Below, in pieces: positions 31,101 through 46,100 of a stretch of DNA of 64,000 nt; position 1 is the stretch's first letter; each line of letters begins with the position of its first letter. The translations under genes and the position numbers were made by a program. The notes under the pieces are model-generated. The model did no database searches. It worked only from the letters and a program-made list of their open reading frames with translations, and had not been told where the DNA came from. Origin of the DNA: Halichondria panicea (Eukaryota; Porifera; Demospongiae; Suberitida; Halichondriidae); assembly GCF_963675165.1 (NCBI RefSeq), contig NC_087384.1, forward strand, positions 3,961,182 through 4,025,181, written 5' to 3'.

Positions 31101-34100
31101 AACTCGAGAACGAAGCTTTATTTTGCAAATCCACAAATAGCATGCCAAGAAAACATGACTAGAAGCCTATAGAAACTCTTACTTGCATCCTTGAGCAGCT
31201 GAAATAGTCTACACACACACACACGCAGACACACAAACACACTACCGTATACCTCGCTTGCGCATGCGCACCGAAGCATAACAAAGAGAGAGCTCACAAG
31301 ACTCACTTGGAGAGAAAGCTGTTCTAGCTAGCAGCTTCCCTTCTGGCCAGAGTAATAATCATAATACCGTATAGCGTGTAATTTTCGTGGGGCAAAATAT
31401 TCGTGGTTTTCGTGGTTGGAGATCTTACCACGAATATTTTACCCACGAATGAAGCGACCATGCCTACCTTTACCTGCAGTGCAAGCAGCAACCACGAAAA
31501 TATTACCCACGAAATGTCTCAATATTGCTGAACCACGAATATTTTGTCCCCCGAAAATTACCCGCTATACGGTACATGTACAAAAGTGTCTTCGTTAATG
31601 ATATTCATAATCAATTAATGGCATCTGTTAATCCAGAAATTTCATATATTCGGAGGGGGTCCGGTCCGGCTCTATTCGGATTAGCGAGGTTCTACTATAT
31701 CCTCAAATTATGTGTAGCATCATCTGTTTGGAAAGTTTCTATGAGTTACCTTCCCACTAAAGCGCTAGCTATTCGGTGGCTTCACATGCCAGAAATAGCA
31801 GTAGTGTAAACTTCGACATCTCTGCAGATCCTCCCCTCCTTGATCATTGACAGGAAATACTAGAGCACTAAAGTGCAAACCCTAAGCTGGTGGGTGACAT
31901 GATTATAAATAAACCAGAAGAGTGATATAATGCAATGCATGTACAGTACTAGTATGTATGACTGGGCTGTCTAGTACAGCAACTCAGGAGCAATAAAACT
32001 AAACCAGACTGCATGGAGGCATGCTGAAACATTTGAGAACAATGGTACATAGCAGGAGTGCATGAATATTAGCACTGTGGACTAGATCACAAACAAACAA
32101 AACGACTACTATACCCGTGGCCGCCCAAGCGCGCTTTGGGTAAATATATAAATTCTATCATCATACATGCATGCATCTCTGCTTCATCCATTCGACTGCT
32201 ACCATTAATTTCCTCCTTTATAACACTCACACTCTCGAGGCATAAGCATTTGGATGTATTTGTGGGCGAGCAGTGTGGCACTGTACAGCAACTGCAACCC
32301 GACAATTACGTAAAATGTTATACGTACAACTTACTCTTCTTTTAGTTTTGATATTCTCTCGTCCCTGCTCTTCAAATGGTTCTCTTTTTGCTCAATCTAA
32401 TAATAATTATGTGAATTTAGAACTAAATGTAATACGGTATGGTAAAAAAGGCCAATGGTATCAAGAGTTCATAAGAAGAGAAGATTGTCGAACTACCAAT
32501 GCCTTGATCCATACAAAAACTGTGCACAAAGTAACGTATACGTGACATCCTGTCAACTACACGTAAGCAACTCACAATTGATGATGTTTGTGCAAACTTG
32601 CGCATAATACATTACGCAACGCACAGAATTAGTTAACAGTGAGTAAAGAGTGCAAGTGAAGAGGATCAACTCGACTATTGTCTGATCGACTCTCTATTTA
32701 GATTATTTTTGTGGAGAGATTGTCTCCTATAAGTGAGCAGCTCTGAACGTTGAACGCGAATGACTAGCTAGAATCAGATGTCATTGTTCAATTTACCACA
32801 CATCACGGTTAACATTTACTAGAAGATTACTACAATACTTCATCATGTGCGAGTCATGTTACTTTGTGTTTGTGTGTAGTTCGACACTCTTCTCTTCTTA
32901 TAATTATACTCTTGATGGTATCATGGCAGGCTTCTAAAATATGTGCATGTCAGTCTGACAGACATACCTCCTTATGAAGAGATTCAATCTGACCTTTCCT
33001 GTCATCATACTCTTGCACAACCTGTAAAAAAGGTGGCTATTAATTAAGAAACACAAGTTACTGCTGCACTACAACTCTACAATACGGCAGAGCACAGCAC
33101 TCACTGAGGGATCAATGCCTTCACACATATCAGCCTTGGCCTGTAGACTGTGTATGAGTTCCAACAGGTCATCCAGCTCATTAGGAAGCCGCTGAAAATG
33201 GTCCATCATCTCCGGATTGTCTGCAGGACTGTCGACCTTAGACTTCACTCTTGCTCTCTCCAGTATAACACGGGCCTTTTCTTTGGCCTGCTTTAAAGCT
33301 TTATCTAATTCTATCAGTTGACGCTACAGAATTAGAGATATTATTGTTTACCAACACCATTATTACTAATTAATTGTTTACTAACCTCCGCATTCTCATA
33401 AGCATCCTTCCTATCATGATAGCGATGGAGTAAGAAGTTAACCCTTTGCTCACTGGTTTTCACCCGAAGAGAAGCCTCCACACACTCTTTGGTCACAGCG
33501 ACGGCACTCCGAAGATTTTCCTTAATGTCAACAAAGCACTTCACACGATCTCGATGGATCTACCATGCAGCGGTGCGTTACAGTTAATGGTGTACAACAA
33601 AACACAACAGTAGAAAGAATGACTGGAATAATTATGTGCCCACAGCATCAGTATGCAATTAATAATTACCTTGTCCAAGTCTTTTTGGCATTTTTCCTCA
33701 GCTTTTTGAAGGTCGAAGGTGACATCAGTCAGGTTAGCTATCCTGAGGTATTATTATAATTCTACATGTAAATCAGACCTACTAAGCACGTACTTTGCTT
33801 CTCTTGACTTAATGCTAACAGCATAGCTTTTTCGTTGATCAATCACCTTCTTGAGAGCATTCTACACAATGTAAGTATATACATATGAAGCAAAATTATA
33901 ATAATATGCTTCTCGAACTTCCTTGGGTTCCAAAATAATTAATACACAACACTCAAAAGCCGTGAACCTGCTTCTACACCGAGTAAATTGTATAACCTTT
34001 TCTTGTAGCCTTTTGTTACTCTCCTGCCTGAGAGCGCTGTCCTTTTCCTTGATATCCTGGTAGTTAGCTTCTAGCTCACTCCTCTGCTGCATTGTAACCT

Positions 34101-37100
34101 GGATAATAATTATGATTAAACCAGAGATTATGAGCGGCGGTATTCATACTTCAATCTCTTGTTCCAGCTTTTGTTTATGCTGTACGTCCACATTAGCAAT
34201 GAGGACTTTCGGTGGCCTGTAGTTAAAGAATGAAAGTACACTAGCTAGCAAGTGTTCGTCTATATCTTAACAAAAGCACTCTATTTTTTTGCTCATCACT
34301 TCACTCACAGCTCAAAATTTTAATAGATAATTATTATTCTGATTACATGTGATGCGAAGTTGTAGGAAGTGGTTACACGGACACGCAAAGTATCTAGCTT
34401 ACCTTAACACACCTACTCTGGTGCTTGTTTCCTTCCTGTACCGTGAATGAGTCACAGAATACTGGAGAACAGTGTAAAGTGCCCATAACAGAGAGAACAG
34501 CACGTACGTTACACCAAACATTCTTACAGATAGTAGTACAGATCGAAGCTATACATTTCATACGGGATTAACTATTAGTATACGCGTATACTAAAATGCC
34601 ACTATAACCATTACTATAATTATTTTAAGCGCACGACTCAATTGCTGGTTTTTAGCACTGCAATACAGGCGCTCTTCTAATTACTGTATGGCAGGTAATT
34701 TCGTGGGGTAAAAAATATGTTCTACTTGAACACCGCAATTTTCATAAATAAAATGTTCGTTTGACTTCATTGCCTGCATTGCATTGCATGCGTTCCAGTA
34801 AATCACGCCAACGTTTTCGTGGGGGGGAATTTCGTGGAGGTCAGCTTGCCCACGAAAATAATAAATATTTTACCCCATGAAAATTACCCGCTATACGGTA
34901 TGCGATTTTGAAACTTTAGAATATACTTAAGAGCTAGCTAACTCCTACAGTGCGTTTACGGTAGCTATAAAATACAGCAAACTCTCGTTAATCCGGTTAC
35001 CCTTGGGACAATAGCAAGGTGGCTAAAAATAGCCGCTGCTATAAACAGCCACCCTACCTTGTAAATAAAATCGAAAAACCGAATTCGGTAATTCCACATG
35101 ATCCTTGCCAGAATGCAATAGTTATTCGCAAAGGGTCGATTTTTTCTGATTTAGCGGATTAATAATTAATAAGCAAGTATAATAGTACAACTGCGGCAAC
35201 CACAGTTTCTCTCTTTTCTCTATTGCTATAAATTTTGGAAAATAGAGAAAGGTTGGGAAAACAGAGTATGTACTGCACATGTGTGTGTTTCAGCTAAAAA
35301 TGCTCCATGCACTCGGATTAGAAGTGATTCTATAAGCTTCTAGCCATGCTATCTTGGATTTGATATTGTGCATTTCGAGTGTTTATTTTGGCTCTTTTTG
35401 TTTACCATTACAATTAACGTATTTTAAAAATCAGGGAAAGCAAAAAATGTTGCTAGTTTCCTCGATCCTCTACACGATAGTTACGGTCGATAAATAGTAT
35501 TCATAGAGTATTTTCACAATGCTACTAATATACCATAATAGCGGGTATAATTTTTGTTGGTGGAAACGTTCACGTGTACTAAATGAATATTTCGTATTCC
35601 AACCATTCGTACAGCTGAGAATAGTGACATAGAACTTGCGCATAATAATTTTATAGTTTTAATTTACAATGTATATGGATTAATGCACTCTAAATATGAA
35701 AATATTCACCATACGAAAACTACCCACTATACGGTAATTATAATACATGTCATTATGACATCGCTACAAGTACCCTGGAGCTCCCGGCGAAGAACACCCT
35801 GAGGCCTGGCAGGTTGTCAGTAATTCCTTGGAGCTGCTCGGGTGTAAGCTCACCCGCAATGGGCACTTCGTGAAGCCCATGGAACTGACAGAAGTAACAG
35901 AGGAGTGCCTCTGGAGCTTGGATCAGCTCAATTATCACCTACAAAAGTCGATGTTAGTTCAGAAAAAATGTTGGTGATGAAACTGTTCTGTTGTATATTT
36001 TTTTGCCTAAACGAGTGAAAAAGCTAGTATAAAAGAATTAATATTTAAAGTTACCTTGTCAAATCCATATCTCTTCAGCTCATCGATACCTATTCGTGGC
36101 TTGTACTCACTAAGGCGTTTGTTAGGAGCTCTAACTACGTTGACTTTTAATCTCATCTTGTCTCGAACCTACGAGTGTGCATTGCAAATGGTTACCAGAT
36201 TACAAAATTACAATTTACCTGCGACAGTAAATTAAAAATGGAATTTTGTGTATGTTGATGTTGATGTCGTATTGTAGTTAATAATTTGTATTTGTGTTTA
36301 CACACCAACACATACCTCCTTAAGAAATAACTCTCTGTCTTCTTCAGTTTGAGCCACAAAGGACACAAAGTCCCGTCCTCCCAGAGAAGCCTCCACTTGA
36401 GCAGTGTACCTGTAAATGGGATATGATAGCAGCACATGCGCTATACTAAGAAACGTCAGAGGGAACATAGATGTAGGCAAACAAAAATGGGAAGGGGAAT
36501 TGTAAGCTATACCACAATTAACATGATAACGCTAATGTGTACATCTGATCAATAAGCCACTGAATTTCTTACTATGAATGATAGTCAAGCACATGTGGTG
36601 AAAATTTCTTTGGAACATAATGATCAATTCTCGCGCTCAAACAGTATAAATTCAAGAATTAGTGATGAAAGTTTGCTTTTACAACAATCCTCTATAGTTG
36701 TGAGACATAATAATAATTATATTATACATTTCAACCCAATAATCTAGACTGTGCAACAAAAATTGCTAGGATTGGCCGAGGAAAGTGCCAAAAGCATGGA
36801 AACAATAAAACGGGAGAGTCGTACGTCAATCCTTCACAATGTCATGAACACTCTAGATTAGCTTATGTTATTATAATTATATAGAATCATGTTAATCACT
36901 GTGTATACAGTCCTGAATAACAACCATCAGGTACAAAACTGCCAGGAATTGACTCATGAAGCATACAATCATGAGGGTGATGATGAAACCTCTCAAATAC
37001 GGACACCTCTCTGTAACGGCCAAAACCTTGGTTCCCCAATGGTGTCTGTTCTGCAGGACTATTTGGGTTTTTGTGTGCTTTAAATTAATGAGATATTGTA

Positions 37101-40100
37101 GACAAAAAATGTACATCATTAATTTTTAGGGGGGGGGTCCGGCACCTTTGTATGAAACCCTGTCCAAGTTGTAGTGGTAGTAATGATCTTAGCTTAACAG
37201 CTAGCTGTTACTATCAATGCACACTGCAGGTGAGCTAGCTAGCTGACATACACTGCATTGACTATAGCAACACATGGACTCTGCACAACTATTCATGTGA
37301 CAAAATCTTGTACAACTACATGTATATACAGTAAGCAAAAAAATAAAGGCACGGTAGGCTGAAGGAGTGCACGGGCAATGATGAGAAATTAACAATTAAG
37401 CCTTGTGGGGATGTTTTGCTTTTGAGTTACAAGCAGTATTAACACACACACATACTGACACATTACTCCAAACACACCACACACCTTGGGTCACAAACGT
37501 TGACAGAGACCATGATTGGTTCAAGGATGGGCTTTTTGAAGAGATGTTGGTTTTTCTCTAGCCACATCAGAGCGTCGTAGGCCCAATGGTCCATATTCTG
37601 CAGCATTTTCAACCGCTGGCTGCGAATGTCCTGCATCCTACATAGCTCTTCCTCATGATGCCTACACATTCATAAATGAAACATGTTCTGTTCTAGCAGA
37701 ACAGTCAGATCAAGTTTCTAGTCTACAGCAGAATGAAAATTACAAGTCATTCATACCAAACATCCACGTACTCAACACAGTTACACCAAGGACGTATAAT
37801 TATAAAGAAGAGGGCATGCAACTTCATACTCAGCAAAATTCATAGGTCTATTTTAGCAACACTGCCCCCAAGCGAATGAGTTGACTCTCTTGTTCATTGA
37901 GTTTAGCTCAAACTAGTACTATCAGCTAGTATCAGCATGGATCGTCACAATCCATATGATCCAAGAAGCAGCTATACATGTAGCTATAATTATAGACTAT
38001 TAACTCCGTAATTTCCTTTGAGTTACCCTAATTAAAGAAAAGTCTGTACGTGTCACTCTACATAATAATATATTATCTCTATTATGGGCATAATATCCGG
38101 TCTTTCACTTGAATTTCGCTGAGTACATTGACTGTATGCTTGCATAGTTTCATGTGTACCCTCTCCCCCTCGGGGATGATACGCTCCTGGCTACATGGCG
38201 TATATGTATCACTCAGCAGAAACACCGTATATATGCTTGATCAGAGACCACTCAAATTAATAGTAGCCTCAGCGAACTTTGACTCTAGCATTTCTGCACG
38301 TGGCAGCCATATTTATTTATGCCTCGGTGCGCATGCGCAAGTGAGGTATACAGTAGTGTGTTTGTGTGTCTGTGTGTCAGTGTGTATGTCTGTTTGTGTA
38401 GACTGCTACAGCTGCTTAAGGATCAATGAAGGGCGAGTAAGAGTTTCTATATAATTATAGGCTTCTAGTAACGTTTATTTTAGTGAATTTGCAAAAATAA
38501 TAATGCTTCGTTCTCGAGTTATGCCTAGTTTTGCTTACTTGCAATGCCATTTCAGAAGAGTGCATAGCAAAACATGTTCACTGAGTGTTTCTACTCTACT
38601 TAGTAGTTAATTCTGCACTAGAACGCTAGCTATTGGTAGAGTAAGGCATCTATATTCAGACACAATGCATGTTCAGACACTCATTATAAGGAAACAAGCA
38701 GTGATAAAAAATTTTCTTTTGCACCATCATCAAGCATGTGTTACTATAAAAGAATTGATAAATATCAACTACTAAGTCTTCAAGAGCTGAAAATGTGCTA
38801 GTGTCTGATAAACGGTAAGAACAGACAAAAAAAACGATCATCAGACACAACCTACCGTTTCTTCTGTAGGGGGATATGCTGAGAGTCACATAGTAATTAT
38901 GTAAGGACAATAACTATAAACAACTAGTGTTCAAGCTGGCGCTGTGCTAATGCCTCTCGCCATGATTTGCTTTCGCTCAAAAGTATAGAAGAGGAAGTAT
39001 AGAAGAGGAAAAAGTGTATAAAATAATCTGTCTAAAACTGACTTGCATCTATTCAATTGTATAATTATGGTATCATTGTTGTGTTTTGTGGCTGCTTATA
39101 CCAGGACCTCAAGGATCTAGGAAGCAACAAAGAAGAAGATTTTGTTTTCAATTAATTATAAGCGGAAGTGCATAATTTTACTAATTATTTCATAAAGTTA
39201 GCTTATCTATATAAAGTCACTAAGAAGAAAAGACTTATTACATGCATCTATTGTTGTATTATGTGGCTTTAATACCAGGACCTCAAGAAAGAAGAAAATT
39301 GATTCTTTCAGGATCTGTATAAATTATAGTTCAGTGTATAATTATAATATCTAAGAAGAAAAGACCTGTGTACATGCATATTGTTATCTATATTGTTATA
39401 TAGTAGTGTTTTGTGGCTTACCAGGCCCTCAAGAAAAATATGATTCTGCCAGGAGGATCTGGATCTGGATATGGGGAATGAGCGCGCATGCGCATTACAT
39501 CCACAGGAATAATTAAAGGGTGAGATCAATGGCTACTGCTAGCTAGCTGTTTTAACAGGTATTTTCTGAGTCTTGTAGCTAACAAAAAGCTAGCGCTTTA
39601 GTGCAAGGCTAACTCATATGTTGAATAGAAAGTTTGTGCGGACAGATGATGCTATGAAAGATTCTGAAGAGACTGCAACAGCCTTCAATGTGAGTCAAAC
39701 TAGCCATAACTCGAGAAAGAAGCTTTAGTTTGCTAATCCACGAATCAAAATCCAAGAGAACGTGGCTAGAAGCCTATAGAAGCTGTTAGTTTTCGTCGCA
39801 TTGCAACCGTTGAGCAGTTACAGCTGGAACAGACACACAGACACACAGACACACACACACACACACACACACACAGTCAGCTTTACCGTATCCCTCGTGC
39901 GGCTACGCCTCGAGGCATAATAAAACCCCCAAAGTTGGAGTTGCAAAACGCTTGTATGTCCATGCAGCAATTATTTCTGCTGAGTCACTCGCGTATCAAT
40001 GATCAGACAGAAAATGAGGTCAAAGTTCAAATGTTCTTGGCATCCCACGCAACTGCATGGGGTCAAAGGTCAATCTTAGTGGGCGTTTACGTAGATACCG

Positions 40101-43100
40101 ATGACATTTGACCCCATTTGCTGTCTGGTCATTGATACGCAAGTGACTCAGCAGAAATAATTGCTGCATGGACATATACAAGCGTTTTGCAACTTCAACT
40201 TTGGGGGTTTGTTATTGTCCTACAGAAGAAACGGTAGGTTGTGTCCGATGATCGATTTTTTTATCTGTTCTTACCGTTTATCAGACACTAGCACATTTTC
40301 AGCTCTTAAAGACTTAGTAATTGATATTTATCAATTCATACATTCATAGTAACACATGCTTGATAAGATGGTGCAAAAGAAATTGTTTATCACTGCTTGT
40401 TTCCTCAGAATGAGTGTCTGAACATGCATTGTGTCTGATTATAGATGCCTTACTCTAGCTGAAAAAGTGAGAAGAGAGCTGCAAGGCTCTGCTGATGCAG
40501 CCATATTAATTTTAGGCCTGAGCTTTCTGTATCGATCATTTTTAACAACAATTATTATCATTATCAACAATCATGAGTTTCCCTGTGATTCTGGATTCTG
40601 CCCATGCAGCAAATTAAAATATTAATGCAAAAAATGTTTGTTCATCATGATAATTATAATGTGTGTATAAAAGCTTTTATGTTATGTAGCTTGGCACCTC
40701 CACCACCCGCGGTGCTTTCATAATACTAGCAGCTATAGGTACAGGGCGTATACAGAGAAGAGGGGCATGCAACTCACCCTATTCTCAGAATCATCTGACT
40801 TCGTATCGAGCTATTTTTAGAACTGCCCACAAAAACACCCACACGTAACCTTTGACCGCATAAGGTAAATCAAAGTCTTAATTATATCTGCAGGTACGTA
40901 CTAGGTACATGCAGGTAGCTAGCTAGCTCGATTGCAGCATAGTAAAACTAGTTCTCAGCAGCAGTATGGCTCGTACTAGCAGTGTCAAAGGCAAAGGCAA
41001 ACCATCAAACAGTTGCAACTCCAAGAAGATGAAACCTAGGTACAATAAATCTGTCTTCCTGAGTCGCTGGTACTTCTTAACAATGCGCCCAGCACTTAAC
41101 TTCCCGCTCGAAGGGGTTGTCTTGGACCTGGCTGGACTAGGACTGGTACATGGTCATGACACTTCTCTAAAATAATACTGCACTGTTAGCTAGCTAGCTA
41201 GCAAAGGCAGCTCTGATGTACACGCCCATAATTATAACTCTGTAAATAACACCGCCCACTTGTTCACGTCTGTATACTGGATTCTATTTTTAGCATATCC
41301 GGTCTCTGATACGAAGTCGGATGAGTATGTACGGTACATAATGAGTTGCATGCCCTCTTCTCTGTATACGCCCTTGGTAGAAGCTTGTTAGTGCTTCTGA
41401 ATCACAAAGACTTTCTCATGGCAAAGCTTGAGTTTACAGATGAAAAGAACTTTTGATGGCAAACTAAAGGTTGTTGAATTAGCTGGGGCCAACAAACGTC
41501 GCTTTCGAACAATGGCCTCTCTCGAATTGCAGCCTCCTCTGCCAGCAAAATTAAATATTTAGTAGCCGCGGCCTCTGATCAAGCATATACGGTAGCCACA
41601 AGATGAAACTTAAATACCTGACAATGTCGTTATATCTCTGCCGTTCTTCACCCATTTCCCTCAACTGGAAGTTGTTGTCCTCAATCTGCTGATTTATCTC
41701 GGACCGCTGGGCATTTAGTGACTGTATTTTGAGTGTGATGCTTTCCTGAGACTCTAACGCATCCATCTCAGTCTTGTAACTCTGTGTTAACACATAATTA
41801 TAGAGTAAATCACAAATACATGCAATGTCATGTATACATCATGTAACGTGTAGTCCTCCAGTACGGTATAATTATTTGTAAGTATCTTATAAGAGCAAGA
41901 ACACAGAGCTAGAGGTATTTTTGGAGGTTTAAAATGATTACTAGTTTGTGATTATACCTTAAGGTTACTGCATTTTCAGATTTTTCTCTGTTTTCAGGGT
42001 AATTTTGGCGGATTTGTAGCAAATTCATTAGCATTTGTCAAAAGATGTATAAGTATACGAGTTTTAATGTTGAATGGAAAGTTTGGAGTCATATACAGAT
42101 GAAAGCTAATTAGCATAATATTGCAAATTTTTCATTATATTAGCACTGACTAAATTTAGCGTTAATTACAAATTCGTTAAAAATAATTAGTACCCGTTTA
42201 TAATAGTAACATTAAGGTATTATAATTTATTGTCATTGCATGACACCAAGGGTTACAGTATAAACGGTTTTGTCATTAATTTTTCATGAGCTAGATCTAG
42301 TGATCTTGAGCAGCTAGCATTGCATGATACCAAAGGTTACGGTAAACAGTTTTCTCATTAATTTTTCATGAGCTAGATCTAGTGATCTTGAGCAGCTAGA
42401 ATGGAAACGCAGTAGTCATTTCAGGGCTCAAATATTTGATAGCTTAGGTGCAGTCTGCTGTCAACAATATGCAGGGCCACAAGAGGATATTTAAAACTGA
42501 AAGCTCATGCACAAGAGGCTAGCTGTTTTCCTTGGCTCTGCCAGCCATTTTACATACAGAGATTTTCTTGGCCTGAAACGAAAAAAAACACTTTGTGTTC
42601 CCTCCAGTCTGGTAAGAAGTATCCTATATAATAAGAGGTAAAAAGTATTTTTGGGAGTTTAAATGACTACTAGTTTGTGTTGTTTCTAGTAACTTGATGA
42701 TCGCTCAGAGCTTCCACTGGAAGATGTTTTGAAGATTGATTACTTGTCATACAGAGCGTCAATGGTACACCAATAATTATATTTATCATGTATGTGCTTC
42801 AAACTCTTTTATCGTGGCATTTATACTATTAACGGTTCTATTACTGTAACCTTAAAACATAAGACCATAGATTAGGGAAGAGAGGGATTGTAAACGGAAG
42901 TCCACGCACGAGATTATTCCTTGGTTTTACATTGGAGGGCGGGACATATTCAAAACCATTCATGGTGCCCGTAAAACCCCAGGAAACACTTTGAGGCCTT
43001 ACGCAGACCTTTCTAAGCCCCCCAAAATTTGATTTCCATACCCTTTAAAGTTAGGGTATTGTGGTCACTCATGAATATTCCATAAGTTTAACTTTTATTC

Positions 43101-46100
43101 TGTCAGCTTTTCTCTTTTGCTAAAGTCATTGTTTCTGAGCTAGCACTCTAGATATATCTCTAGCTAGCTCTCTAGCTAGCTAGCTGAGCTATCTCAAATA
43201 AAAATCATGCATCATGTTGACCTTTACCCGATTATACGCATGCGCAATAGTGGGCGCTTCTACGGTTGCAAATAGGCCTCTACAGGACTTTCAGGCAAAA
43301 GTAGGGGGTGGGCAGTTATTTGATGTGGGCGGTTCGACGGTTAAGTACGGTATATACAAGGATTTGTGCATGAAAAGTGCGGATCTTCCAGCAGTCAAAA
43401 CAGCAGCGATCCCACGGTCAATTTCTCTAAAAATTTAGCTATCATGTAGTGGAAGGATGGGACTAATTCCAGTGGGACCCCGGCTCAATAGCTTGAAATT
43501 CACCATCAAACGTAGTGGTTTTTACTGTACATAGGCTACTATGGAGACCCGTGTAGGGGGGTTAACTCAGGTTAGTTGCCATCTTCCATAAAAGTTTACG
43601 AGATTACTAGAAAGTGATGTGAGCTTGCTAGAGAGCACAACAGACAGGCACCATAGCTACAGTGAACGGAAATCTAATGTAGTTTAGCCCTAGCTGCGAC
43701 TTGGGAAACTGGGAAGCTACATATATATGTACACGTGCATTATGAATAATTATCATTAAAAAAAACCTATGTATAACGTAATGTACTTTTGAGTGTATGC
43801 TAAGCAAGCTAGCCCTTTTTTCATCTGTATCTGACTCCAAACTTTTCATTCAACCTTAAAACTCATACTTGTACTGTAACATCTTTTGATTGTGATAATG
43901 AATTTGCTACAAATCCGCCAAAATTAGTACCCTAAAAACAGATTTGAAAACACTAAAATTACTACCCGGCCGTCAATAATAGTAACATTAATTGTACATG
44001 AACTGTACATTGGTGCCTCCCTCTGTCAACCTCAATCCCCACTATACTTGGGTTCTGCTTAGCTGACTTGACCCAAACCCCTTCCTTACCTCAATCTCCA
44101 TGCGCATTTTCTCTATTTTGCCTTTTCTTTCAGCCTCGTCTTTCTTTGCCTGTTCCAAATCCTGTCGGGGCCCCTCTAACTTATCTCCCAGTTCACTAAG
44201 GTTCTCTTGTAGGGCAGTCACACTAAGATAGACAGATATTATAAATGCACACCAAAAATTAAATATCTGTACGTCACAGCTAGGGCACACACAGAGGAGG
44301 TACTCGTGTCGTGACTTTAACCCCAGGGTGTCCCAAACCCAAACTAAGCTATCTACGGACACGGGACCAAGTACAAACTCCTCAGAGGCACACTATCCAG
44401 ATTGATGTAGTAAATACGGAATACAGCATGTACAGTGTATGCCTCAAAAACCACACAATTTCAATTTCACTCACTTTCTCAAAAGTTTTCTCCTTCGAAG
44501 GTTAGCCCCGCTTTCAGAGTCTTTGAAGATTTTCAGGGCATCCTCCTGTGTCTTGTGCTTCTCTTTGATGGGCTGATAAGTCTGCTTGAGCTTCTTCACT
44601 TTTGCCATTACTTCTTTGCGTTCATTCTTCTTGTCAGTTACATTGTTGCGAGCAGATTCATACTCCTACGCACATGTACAAGGTTAAAATAATTATTTCA
44701 GGAGTAATCCAGTAACTACACTATAGAGTATGGACTCTCGGTACTCTCTAGATAGCACTGGTACATAAAACACTATAGACAGCTCACATTTAATTTGTAG
44801 TGAGGAAAGTGTGGTACTTTACTTAATTCTCTGAGTAATTCATCATAATAATTATTAGCATTCAAATTTAAGAGTGCATGATTATACAATTTAGTCATAC
44901 CAGCCAGAGCTTCTTGAGGCTGACCCACTTGATATCTGCCATAAACCGCTGTCTGTTTTTGAACCTCTCTACATCACGCTCCAAGAGCTGGTTCTTACGT
45001 TCTTCCATCTGGAGACTGATATAACAGGAGTACAGGTATAAGTTATTGTGGGATAAAGGATCATAATTATTGTGGATGCACACTGGAATCAGCTAAACAA
45101 AAGGTTTCTCAATATACATGCACTTCACTAAAATCTCAGGGAATCGATAATCAATTTACACTAGCTGTACTATGTATTAATCTACAGATAGTATCTTACA
45201 GGTTCTTTTGTGTAGCTAGACCTGACTTGTCTGTGGAAGAAGACTGGCGAAGATTTTTTAACTCTTCATGTGCTTTGAACATATTCTTGGGCCCGACCTG
45301 AAAAAAAGCAGTGCATGCATGATGAAACTGAAACAGCAAGTACCATAATTATTTTATCACCAAATAGAACTGCGGCAGTTTTCCATAATTAACTTACTGC
45401 CAGCTCAGTTTCTTCCAGCCTCTGGTGCATGTTCATTTTGGCAAACTCCACTACCATGTCCTGTGAAACAACATACCTCAAGTACCTAAACTATACACAC
45501 ATCTCTTAAGGGCTTACCTGAGGTAAGAAGACACACTTGTTTTGCAACTGAATATTCATTCCCTCGATCAACTTGGTCACCTGTGAAGCAAAACACAACA
45601 AAAGCGAATAACAGGGAGTCATTTCTGCTATATCTGCGAATGAGAGTAAAATCGCAAAAATGTGTACTCGCGCAGATAATTTATAATGAATCTCATTAAA
45701 AACCACTTGCGCGTAATTAGAAACACTTATATATTTCACGACACTACTTAGTTTCATAATTATAAATTAGCTACCATTTTTTCAAAAATAAGCGATTTGG
45801 GTGGTACGGTGCGGTGCTAAATGCCACGTGACAGGATTTGTTTTCCGTACATGCCTTAAAATGGATGTGTGCCCTTGCAGATGTGCTATACATGTATGTA
45901 TGCTGCGCATAAACGCTACACACATGCACATGCACTCTAGTTGATGGCTATTGGGCTGAGAGACTTTATAACAACATGTGTACATAAACAGTACACACAT
46001 GCACTCTAGTTGATGGCCATTGGGCTAAGGACTTTATAAAGATATACGTGCATCGATCATGCCCACGATCTAATTAATTATTGCATGCATGTATACGAGT

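Larger units (their letters stand above)
30583..31700. repeat. Pogo-like ends enclosing other repeats in an SMC5 intron
   Basis: GTAGAACCTCGCTAATCCGA at 30583 and CGGATTAGCGAGGTTCTACT at about 31677 are reverse complements and could be the ends of one element that later took in a family A copy (30775-31281) and a family B copy (31367-31572). Alternatively they are two unrelated solo ends. Confidence 0.45.

Noticed and set aside
31285-31345. Candidate SMC5 exon between CCAG and GTGAGT on the minus strand
   Set aside because: The required frame contains a TAG.
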